From Megascapheus bottae (lineage: Eukaryota > Chordata > Mammalia > Rodentia > Geomyidae), in contig JANJXV010000039.1 in NCBI GenBank assembly GCA_024803745.1, forward strand, positions 7,010,001-7,074,000: a DNA stretch of 64,000 nt. Direction: 5' to 3'. Shown here piece after piece: positions 1 to 9,400 of this stretch. The position numbers were made by a program, and so were the translations under genes. Numbering within the stretch: the stretch's first letter is position 1; each line of letters begins with the position of its first letter. The notes under the pieces were generated by a model. The model saw only the letters and a program-made list of their open reading frames with translations. It did no database searches and was not told where the DNA came from.

Positions 1-189
1 GGCCTTAAATCAGAAGGTTTCTCCTCTGAGAAAACTCAAATTTGGAACAGTGAAAGTTTTTATTATGGAGGAAGATGGCTGGCTTAACATGGAAGAAATA
101 GGCCACCCTCAACGTTTAAAAAAAAAAAAAAGCGACAATGCTGCTACCAAAGTTTAAATCTTACAGGATCATTCCCTAGCTTTGCCATT

Positions 190-300
190 TTTTTTTTCCT
201 TTTTTTGGACAGCGTTTTGCTATGTAGTTTAGACTGGGCCTGTCCCACAGAAATCCTCCAGCGTCAGTCTCCAGTGTGTACCACCAGGCAAAGGCTGTTA
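190..300 (-). repeat. Degraded B1-like (7SL-derived) SINE
   Basis: After a T-rich run (the tail on the minus strand), the sequence resembles the reverse complement of a rodent B1 monomer, including the part read as gctatgtagttta and the terminal accaccaggca. Confidence 0.5.
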
Positions 301-589
301 AGAATTCAGTTGCCTAAGGGGATCTGGATGAGCTTTGTTTGAAAAAAAGAAGCAGCAGAAATGATGGCCACAAAACAGAGACAAGGCTGTAAGCGTTCAT
401 CCTTTTGCAGTGTTTGCTGGAGGGCTTGTATTGAGGTGTGGAGATTCAGGCCAGAATCCTAGCTGATATGCTTAGGTCTCAAGGAGGAGAAGGGGGAAAG
501 CCTGACGCAAGGCTTCTCGGGGACCTTCCTGGGGTTGGTCCCGTGAGCTGGGCGGACCACAGGCCGCCTTGGCACGGTTGTGGCCTCCT

Positions 590-990
590 GCTTGCCTGTG
601 ACTCACAGACGGGGAGAGGGGGAGGGGGCCTTCCTGGAAGCCATGACGGGGGAGGCAGGGCCCCGACACCCCAGTTCCTCTCTGGTAACCAGGGCTCCAG
701 TCTGTTGTAAACACAGCCTTGGGGACAACTAGGGGAAGGGGGAGGGGGCGGGAGGGCCCAGGGAACTTGCCTTTTTTGCCCAGCCTCCAAATTATCTGAT
801 AGGAAAAACTAAAAAAAAAAACCCACAGAACTGGGAGGAGCCTGGGAGCCTTGCTGATCCGCTCTGGTTCTGGTTCCAATCCCGCTGAGCCATGCCAGAT
901 TGGATTCCCTGGAGACTGAGAAATTCCCACTCCTGACTCAACCAGGGGGCCCCCTTCTCCCCCTCTCCTCTCCCTCTGCTGAGTCATGGA
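590..990. promoter_or_regulatory. Candidate enhancer with AP-1, GATA, NFAT-like and kappaB-like sites
   Basis: Three perfect AP-1 heptamers are visible: TGACTCA at 599-605 and 934-940, and TGAGTCA at 980-986. TTATCTGATA at 792-801 carries GATA sites on both strands and is followed by GGAAAA (NFAT-like). The minus strand of 919-928 reads close to a kappaB site (GGGAATTTC). These motifs are seen directly; an immune or immediate-early enhancer role, possibly for neighbouring ZFP36, is inference. Confidence 0.35.
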
Positions 991-1035
991 GACCTGGGCT
1001 GGGAAGCTGGGGATTGGGTCCCCCTCCAAGGCACT

Positions 1036-1064
1036 GGGGGGGGGGTTAATTCACCCCCCCCCCC
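1036..1064. repeat. G-run/C-run inverted repeat
   Basis: Ten G are followed by the eight bases TTAATTCA and then eleven C, giving a potential hairpin with a 10-bp all-G:C stem. Homopolymer length may be affected by sequencing error. Confidence 0.6.
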
Positions 1065-1352
1065 GAAAAAGACTGGGATTCAGGAAGCAAAATGCCACCT
1101 GCATTCCACACAAGGTCCAGTTCCCCTCTCTCTGACAAGGTCCAGTTCCCCGTCTCCTCTCTCTGAGCCGGGGGCCTGGGCCTCCAGCCTCCCTCAGGAC
1201 CCCCACCCAGCCTCTCCTGCCTCAGCCCAGGGTCCAGCTGCCTGGCCTCCTCCCTCAGACTTACAGGTCCAGACCTTAGCCCTCCAGCCTCACCTCCAGG
1301 AGTCCAGGCCCCAGCCTCTCCCCTCAGACCCAGGGGTCTAGACCTCAGTTTC

Positions 1353-1362
1353 TCCTTCCTTC

Positions 1363-1403
<41 letters not shown>

Positions 1404-1456
1404 TTCCTTCCTTCCTTCCTTCCTTCCTTCCTTCCTTCCTTCCTTCCTTTCTTTCT
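1353..1456. repeat. TTTC/TTCC microsatellite
   Basis: About 100 bp of TTTC units grade into TTCC units immediately beside the tail of a minus-strand SINE. Confidence 0.9.
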
Positions 1457-1458
1457 TC

Positions 1459-1610
1459 AGCCAGTCCCCAGGCTTTGTCCTTGAGCTTCTTTTTGTTCAG
1501 GGCTAGCACTCTACCCCTTGAGTTAAAGTGCCACGTCTGGCTTCTGTGTATGTGGTACCGAGAACTCGAACCCAGGGCCCCATGCCTGGCTAGGCAAGCT
1601 CTCTATCCAC
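1459..1610 (-). repeat. Composite SINE, ID-like head (family B), minus strand
   Basis: It reads from the tail (ccagtccccaggctt) to the ID-like head (aggcaagctctctatccac) and is shortened in the middle. Confidence 0.75.
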
Positions 1611-1810
1611 CCAGCCTCTCCTGGATCAGATCCAGGGCACCCGACCCCAGCCTCCTCCCTCCGAGGGGGGGGTCAGGCCCTCCTGCCCAGGTGCCCAGGC
1701 CAGGAGGGAGCTCGGGCGGCCTGTCTCCCCCTCCCCAGCCTCCGAGGCCGGCCAGCGGGGAAGCCCGAGGGCCGGGCCGGGAAATCCCTCTGGAATGACG
1801 GTGAGGAAGG

Positions 1811-1846
1811 GGCCAGGCGGGGCCAGGCGGGGCCAGGCGGGGCCGC
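1811..1846 (+). repeat. 10-bp tandem repeat, three copies
   Basis: ggccaggcgg occurs three times in direct succession and is followed by a partial fourth copy, inside the GC-rich segment. Confidence 0.8.
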
Positions 1847-3251
1847 AGGGCCTGCGAGGTGGGGGCTGGAGGAGGGAAAGGGGCGGAAACCAGAGAGGCT
1901 AAAAATACTGCGAGCACTTCCGGCCGCGGGAGGGGGAGGGGGAGCAGGGCGAGCAGAGTTTCCAGAAAAACAAGCGGGGACGGGAAACGCGGGGGTGTGG
2001 GAGCCCATGCGCCCCGGGGGTGATGGGGAGCCGAGGGTGGGGACCCGCGGCTGAGCCTGGGATTGCCTGGGTTTGTTGGTGGGGAGGTGTGCACTCCCCG
2101 GGGGAGGGGGGGGACAGTGGGAGCCCCCAACTCGGGGGTGGCTGGGCGTGCGATCGGGAGGGGACACGAGTGGGCCCCCATGTCCAGGAGCGCACAGAGC
2201 CCCCAGGGTGGCCTGTGCCACCAGAGTTCTACCAGCGCAACTCCAGGTGGCACTCAGGGGCGGGGCACCCCCCCCCCTTGCTCATCTGTATACGGGGATC
2301 TGGGGTGACAACAGTGCCTTTGAATTGTGGCTAAGGGACGAGCTGAGCACCCTACCTTCCCAGCACCGGGCATGGCAGTCACAGCTGTGTTTGAGTGTGT
2401 GCAGCTCCTCGCACGTGTCTGTCTGCGTCCCTGCCTGTGGGAGGGGCAGAGGCCTCGTGTATGTATATGTGTGTGAGAGAGAAGCGAGACAGACTGCATT
2501 GTAGGCCCGCTGTCTGGATGTGGTTCCAGTCACACGTCTGAACTTTGGTGTCTGACGTCAGTAGCAGCAGCCAAGACACACGGGGACGGATGATGGCAGA
2601 TGATCATGCTCACGCTGCCACTCCCGCCACCACCCCCCTCCAGTGTCACCTCCCTTGCTCAAGTGTCTGTGGGCACAGCAGAAGTGTACACAACACAGGC
2701 ACCTGTGACATTGTGGCGAGGCTCAGGTCTTATCTGTGCCCCCAGCCAATCAGGCCTCGGCTGCCACAGGCTGGGGGCAAAGGCTGAGTCAGCTCCCTCC
2801 GTGCTGGGCAAAGTCTGCTGATGGGGTGAAGAGATAGCGGGTTAAGTGGTGGTTAGAGGGCTGTTTGTGGATCCTCCTTGTTGGCTGGCTTTCTTAAAGG
2901 GCTTGGGGGGCTGATCCTGGGATCTGATCTGTCCTGAGACTCGTCTCTCCAATGAACCACCAGAAAGCCAGAAGTGGTAGAGCCCTAGCCTTGAGCAAAG
3001 GAGCTCGGGGCCATCTAAGAGCTCCGGTTCTCCACGACAGGAAGGCCTTCCTCTCCTCCTTCGTCCCTTCCTCAAAGCCCATTCTTTGTTTCAACTCCAC
3101 AGCACATTCCCATCTCAGAGCCTGTGCTCTGCAGTTCCCCCTCTGGAATGTTCTGGCCCTGGATGTCGACATGACTCAGTCTCGTTACTTCGGGTCTGTT
3201 CCATGACCTTCTCAAGTCTTCCTTCAACTGTAGGGATTATTTCAAAAAGAA

Positions 3252-3480
3252 CAGCCTGGCACTGGAGGTTCCCACCTAGCTACTAGAGACCTGAAGATCA
3301 AGGTGACTATGGTTTGAGGCCAGCCATGGGGCAGGGTGGGGGAAGTGGGGTTAGTGACCTCTCCATCTCCATAGAGAAAAATCTGGCTGTCCTCCCAGCT
3401 GCTCATGAGGCTGAAATCAGGAAAAGCACAGTTCTAAGTCAGCCCAAGTGAAAGTGGGGGACTGTGTATAGCAAAAAAGC
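3252..3480 (+). repeat. Degraded composite SINE, 7SL-like head (family A)
   Basis: cctggcactggaggttccca is followed by a diverged gctactagagacctgaagatcaag core. The tail is poorly preserved and the right boundary is uncertain. Confidence 0.5.
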
Positions 3481-3774
3481 TGAACATGGTAGGGTGGGTA
3501 TACCTGTTATCACAGGGTGGCCGATAGCAATGTAGTAGGATGACAGTCCATCCAGACAAGCCTAAACCAAGTGAGAGTCTATCTTAAAAACAACCAGAGC
3601 AACCCAGCACTGCTGCTGGCTCATGCTTTATCATCCTAGTCACTCAGGAACCCAGGGTATGGAACCATCCTCTTGGGTGCTGGGATTTTATAGGCATGGT
3701 ATCACACTCAGGTATGAATTTTTTTTGCATCTCCTGAGCTACCTTTAATCCTAAAAAATTTCTTGTGCCATCTT

Positions 3775-4012
3775 TTTTTCTGGTGGGTCCTGGGGCTTGC
3801 ACTCAGCCTGGGTGCTATCCCTCAGCTCTTTCAGCTCAAGGCCACCATGCTAACCTTTGAGCCAAGCCTCACTTCCCCAATTTCTAGATGTTAATTGGAG
3901 ATAAGAGTCTCAGGTCCTTTTGTGCCAGAGCTGGCTTTGAAACTCGATCCTCAGATCTCAGTCTTCTGAGTAGCTAGGATTATAGGTGTGAGCCACTGCA
4001 CCCAACTTTTGA
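3775..4012 (-). repeat. Composite SINE family A, minus strand
   Basis: It spans the full length from the tail (ggtcctggggcttgcactca) to the head (ggtgtgagccactgcaccca). Confidence 0.85.
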
Positions 4013-4070
4013 TTTTTCCCCCCCTCCAATACAGCTGACAACATGGCATCCTCGTTAGAAGATGAGCTCC

Positions 4071-4247
4071 AAGCCAGGTTTTGGTGGCTCATGCCTGTTA
4101 TATTTGCTACTCAGGAGGCTGAGATCTAAGGATTACAATGCAAAGCCAGCCTGGGCAGCAGAGTCTGTGAGATTCATCTCCAGTGAACCATCAAAAGCTG
4201 GAAGTGGTGCTGTGGCTCAAGAGGTAGAACCCCAGCCCTGAGCACAA
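4071..4247 (+). repeat. Composite SINE family A, 3' truncated
   Basis: The 7SL-like head (ggtggctcatgcctgttat) and part of the tRNA-like tail are present; the copy stops after the box A-like region. Confidence 0.8.
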
Positions 4248-4581
4248 TATGAACTCCAGGAGTACAGGGTTGTCTCTCACTGGGCAGGGCTTGGCCCACA
4301 AAGAAACTTGGCAATGGTTGAATGAACATAGTTTTGCCCTATATTCCATTGTGGAAGTGTGCAATGTACACCCATCACGCTGCTACCAACGGTGGCACTG
4401 GATATGGCTTTTGTTTGGGTCTGGGACATCCGACCTGTGCTTGTGTCATGGTGATTTGGCTCCTAGATCCAGCCAGCTGTACCCATCTTCTAAACGTACC
4501 CATAGACCAACGCATCCCTGCCGGCACATTCTGTGTGTGCCAGCTAGATGCTGGCAGCCTCTGCTGGGGGAAGAGCTCATG

Positions 4582-4806
4582 TGTTTTTTTAGTCGTTTTG
4601 CCAATCCTGGGGCTTGAACTAAGGGCTTGAGCTCTATCCCGGGGTCTCTCTGTGCTCCAGGCTAGTGGTCTACCACCTGAGCCACAGCACCACTTCTGGC
4701 TTTTTCTGAGTGATTTATTGGAAATAAATCACTTATGGACTTTCCTGCCTGTAATCTTCAAATCTCAGTCTCCTGAGTAGCTGGGATGACAGGCCCGAGC
4801 CAGCTT
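4582..4806 (-). repeat. Composite SINE family A, minus strand
   Basis: It runs from ccaatcctggggcttgaac to gatgacaggcccgagccag and is followed by a T/G homopolymer stretch. Confidence 0.8.
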
Positions 4807-4869
4807 CAAGTGGGAGGGTGTTTTTTTTTGGGGGGGGGGGGGATGAGCACTGTCAGAAATATCACTTTA

Positions 4870-5060
4870 TGGCCTGGAGAATAACATAGTGGTGCTTGCC
4901 TAGCATGCACGAAGCCCTGGGTTCCATTCCTCGGTACCACACACTCAGAAGCCTGAAGTGGTGCTGTGGCTCAAGTGGCAGAACACTAACCTTGAGCAAA
5001 AAGTGTCCAAGGACAGTGCTCAGGCCCTGAGTTCAAGCCCCAGGACTAGAAAAAAAAATA
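4870..5060 (+). repeat. Composite SINE family B
   Basis: The ID-like head (gcttgcctagcatgcacgaa) and the shared tail ending caggactag plus an A-run are both complete. Confidence 0.85.
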
Positions 5061-5689
5061 CCGCTCTGTAATTAGGGATTATATGAGGCTAAGGAGAGAT
5101 GTCCAGGAGACAAGGACTGGTCAGTTTATGACACCTGGGCTGGACTGTAGCTCCATTCTACCACATACACACTGGGTGATGCTGTAAAGATGCTGTTTGA
5201 GGTAGGGCCTCCCTAATAGCCCAGGTTGGCTTTGAACTTGCAGTCTTCTCATGATGACAGTTCACAACAAATTGACTTTTCTAGGTGAGGCGGATGGGGA
5301 CTGATTTCACCGAACAGAAAGAGAACGAAGGCTTCTTTCTAAGGAAGACACTTCATCAGATGGCACCAGCCCAAATCCCTCACCACTGTGGGCTTCAAGC
5401 TCAAGAGGTCCAGAGTTCAGTTACAGACATGGGGGTCTGGGGTGGGAGGCTACTTGGTTGGTGACATGGGGACCAGGGCACGGAAGGTGCTGGGCAGGAC
5501 AGCTGAGTCACTCACAAGGCTGACAGCTGGGCCTGGGCGGGCAGCTCTGTAGCACTTGCCCAGGCCTGAAGGCCATGGCTGAGCTCCCTGAAACTGGCGG
5601 GGAAGTAGGGGTGCTGGTGGGGCCCTGCTTCCCGGAGTCGGGTTCTTCCCCAGGACAGAGAGTGATTCACCCTGCCAGCGCCTTTTCAC

Positions 5690-5850
5690 TTCTCCTTTGG
5701 GGCTAAAAATACAGAGACCCAGGCGTCCATCTGGGCTGGGCCTCCCCACACATTACACAATGTGCCTCACTGGAGTTCTGCTGACGCGGGGGTACGGGCG
5801 GGGGCCCCGGCCGCTCCCCTTATCAGCAGTGCAGAGGTCAGGGCTGAGAA
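5690..5850. promoter_or_regulatory. Candidate conserved regulatory block
   Basis: This unique, repeat-free stretch contains ggctaaaaatac (MEF2-like, one mismatch) at 5701-5712 and TTACACAAT (C/EBP-like) near 5754. CTTATCAG (GATA) lies near 5820. The same 12-mer ggctaaaaatac occurs at 1897-1908. The motifs are directly visible; regulatory function is inference. Confidence 0.3.
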
Positions 5851-6349
5851 CCCTCACTTCTCCTTCCCTGGGCCAGGAACCCCAGGACAGTTCAGTTACA
5901 TGGAATGGGGGTGGGGGGCAGAGCTTAGTTGTGGCACCTGAAAGGAAGCTCATCTCCCAGTCCCAGGGAAGGGTGGGGCAGAAGATGGAAAATGGGGACT
6001 GGTAGAGAGAGGTAGGGAGACAAGATTGTGAGGGCAGACACAAATATTGGGTAGAGACAGAAAGAAGGAGGAACAGCTAAAGAGCAGCAGACACACAAAA
6101 GGACTGAGAAAGGCTGAGCCAGGGCATTGTCCCCCCGCCAGATTGGGGGAGGGATGCACCCCAAGAACACAACAGATCATCAAGTTGCCTGTTCAAAGTC
6201 CAGGGTAGGCCGGGGAGGGAAGCAGAGGCCTAGGCAGAGGCGAGGTTCCACCCTTGGTCAGGATGTGGTCTCTGCTGCCCTCTGCTGGCCAGAGGGTGCT
6301 AGGCAGGAAGAATAAATCAGACAGGACAGCTTTGGCTTAAGTTTCCCTC

Positions 6350-6355
6350 TTTATT
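6350..6355 (-). terminator. MED29: MED29 polyadenylation signal AATAAA
   Basis: tttatt on the plus strand is AATAAA on the minus strand, 66 bases past the MED29 stop codon. This implies a very short 3' UTR with cleavage around 6,325-6,335. Confidence 0.8.
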
Positions 6356-6420
6356 CTCCATGCCCTCCCGAAACCCACCTCCCCACCTACCACAAGCAGC
6401 TTCACTGCTCACCCCAAACC

Positions 6421-9400
6421 TCAGAGGGGACCCCCAGGTCCAGGAGGTGGTGCTGGCGTTTTGCCCGTGACCTTGTTGGCACAGTCCAGCAGGGCAGTAT
6501 GAATGTCCTTGGCACAGGCGATCTGAGCCTTGATGACTGCCAGGTACTGAGGATAAGGCAGGCTGTCCGGCTGCACAGCATCAGGCTTGGTGGCCGTGGG
6601 CACCAGCGTCGGAGAGTGTTTGGCACTGTCACAGCTCTGGGAAAGGCACTCGTGTGCCAGGCGCTGTCAGAAGGCAAGCAAGGGCCCAGCATCAGCCTTG
6701 CTCCAGGCACGTGTAGTGACCCACCCCAACCCCAGGTGCCAGCCTGGGCCTTCCTGGCTTCTGGCGTGGGAAGTAGTAATGCTGATTAGTGGCACATGAC
6801 CTGGGGCACCTCAGTTTCCCCTTTTGGAAAATGGGTTTAGTAATCATCTCTTTCGACACAGCATGGGTTTCAGCGATGTGCAGAAAAGTTAGGGATCTGC
6901 TTCCTGTCCTAACCCAAAGCTTGGTGGCATTGGCAGTGACTTTCCTGATGTCACTAGTTTAGGTTCTCTTCTTCCTCTAGCTGCTACTTCTATAGGTAAT
7001 TTTCTTTTCTTTTTTCTTTCTTTCTTGCTTTTTTTTTTGGTGGTCATGGGGCTTCAACTCAGGGTATGGGCGCCTTTGCCCAGGGCTAAGGCTGTACCAC
7101 TTTGAGCCACAGCTCCACCTCTGGTTTTCTGGTGGTTAACTGGATAAAAGTCTCAGGAGGTGGGCAGTGGTTCACGCCAGTAATCCTAGCTACTCAGGAG
7201 GCTGAGATCTGAGGATCAAGGTTCAAAACCAGCCTGGGCACAAAAGGACCTGAGACTCATCTCCAATCACTAGAAAAGAGGAAATGGGGCTGTGGCTCAA
7301 GGGGTAGGGTAGAAGCCTTGAGCTGAAGAACTCAGAACAGCAACTAGGACCAGAGTTCAAGCCCCATGACACCCCTTTCCCCTCCACACACACAAAGAGT
7401 CGCAGGGACTTTCCTGTCCAGGCTGGCTTGGAACCCTTATCTTCAGATCTCAGCCTCCTTCGTAGATAGGATTAGCAATATAGGCCTGAGCCTCTGGCAC
7501 CTGGCATCTAAGCACTTGTCACAATTCCCAAGTTCAGCTCTCCCTCTCCACATTCTCTCAGAGGTGGGGCAGGACAGGAGGGACATGACATCTAGTCACC
7601 TGGTCGCCAACCTCCTAGTTGCTCCCAGGCCCCCACCTCCAGAGCCCTAGGGCCTGATCCTGCAGCAGCCAGCCCTTCAGTCTGGTACAGGCTTAAGGAA
7701 GCCCCTGCACTCCTCTCTGTCTTTCCCCTCACCTGAGGCCCTGCCCTGGCTGCTCTTTGGGATTCTACCTCCTTTTTCAGCCCTTCTTGCACACATACAC
7801 CATTTGTCATTTGTGAGAGGCAGTGGCTTAAAAAGCAAATAGGTCCATGTCGTCCTCTGTTGGAAAGCCTTCAGGGATCCCCAGGACACACAGGGTTATA
7901 TTCAAACTACTCAGCCAGGTTGACTTTCTCATCATTCATGCCTGGTGGGAGTTTAAAGCACAACCCCCCCGCCCCACTCTTCTACCCCTAACAGCTTAGA
8001 ATGAAGATGATGCCAAAGGAAATTAGGGTACAAACTTCCCAGGTGTGATGGTGCTGAGATTCTCCTCCAACTCCACTCTCAAGGTGCATAAATCCACCTG
8101 TCTGATCTGAAGCTCTTACTCTCCTCTGTTCTATGTTCTAGTCTTTCCATCCATAGTTTTTTCTGAGTCACTTTTTTTTTTTTTTTTGGTTGGTCATGGG
8201 GCTTGAACTCGGGGCCTGGGTGCTGTCCCTGAGCTCTTCAGCTCAAGGCTGGCATCTTACTCCTTGAGCCACAGCGCCACTTTGTTTTCTGGTGGTTAAT
8301 TGGAGATAGGAGTCTCATGGTCTTTAGTGCCTGGGCTGGCTTAGAACCTGGATCCTCAGAGCTCAGCTTCCTGAGTAGCTAGGATTACAGGCATGAGCCA
8401 CCACACCTGGCTTTTTTTTTTTTTTTCCAGTCTCAGGGCCTGAGCACTGTCCTTGGGATTTCTCAAAGCTAAAGCTCTACCACTTGAGCCACAGCACCAT
8501 TTCCAGCTTTTCTTCTTTTCTTTTTCTTTTTTTGACAGTTATAGGGCTTGGACTCTGGGCCTGGGCGCTGTCCCTGAGCTCTTCAGCTCAAGGCTACTGC
8601 CCTACCCCTTAAACAGTGCCACTTCCAGTTTTCTAGTGGTTAAATGGAGATAAGAGTCTCATGGTCTTTAGTGCCCAGGCTGGCTTTGAACTGCCTCTTG
8701 AATAGCTAGGTTTATTGGCATGAGCCACCGCACCCAGCTCCAGCTTTTTTTCTATGTATGAGGTAACAAGGAATCAGACCTGGGTCTTCATGCATGCTAG
8801 TCAAGCACTCTACTACTAGGCCACATTCCCAGGCCCTGAGCCACTCTTTCTGTGCCTGCAGCCATTCTAGCCCCAACCCCTGCTTCCACCTCCCTTTCAT
8901 TCCTTCTTTTTTGTGTATGTGCCAGTACTGAGGCTTGAACTCAGAGATTGAATGTTCTCCCTTGGATTTTCCCTTTCAAGGTTGATGATCTACCACTTGA
9001 GCCACATCTCCACTTCTAGCTTTTTGCTGGTTCACTGAAGTGTCACAGACTTTTCTGCCTAGGCTGGCTCTGAACCATGATCCTCAGATCCCAGCCTCCT
9101 GAGTAGCTAATGTTACAGGTGAGCCATCAGGGCCCAGCTTTTGCCGTCCCTTCATAGTACTCACTGCACTGAGCTGTCCTCATTTGCACTCCACTGAACT
9201 CAAAGCTGTAAAATCAGGAGTTGGAGCCGGGAGCCACTGGCTGATGCCTGTAATCCTAGCTACTCGGGAGGCTGAGATCTGAGGATCAAGGTTGGAAGCC
9301 AGTTTGGGCATTAAAGTCCGTGAGATTCTTGTCTCCAGTTAACCGCCAAAAAATCAGAAGTAGCACTGTGGCTCAAGTGGTAGAGAGCTAGCCTTGATCT

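Larger units (their letters stand above)
1..6325. other. Intergenic region downstream of MED29, no coding exon
   Basis: No open frame here has flanking splice sites or resembles a known protein. The stretch holds an old B1-like SINE, a pyrimidine microsatellite, a GC-rich segment at about 1,640-2,300 and several composite SINEs. Two unique stretches (about 590-990 and 5,690-5,850) look regulatory. By synteny with human 19q13.2 as I remember it, the next gene to the left would be ZFP36, whose body lies outside the window. Confidence 0.7.

Noticed and set aside
472..1029. 185-codon frame on the minus strand
   Set aside because: It has no similarity to a known protein, no splice context and lies in the motif-rich intergenic block.
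1..2300. ZFP36 exon at the left edge
   Set aside because: No tandem CCCH zinc-finger coding sequence is present on either strand; only synteny suggests the gene lies nearby outside the window.
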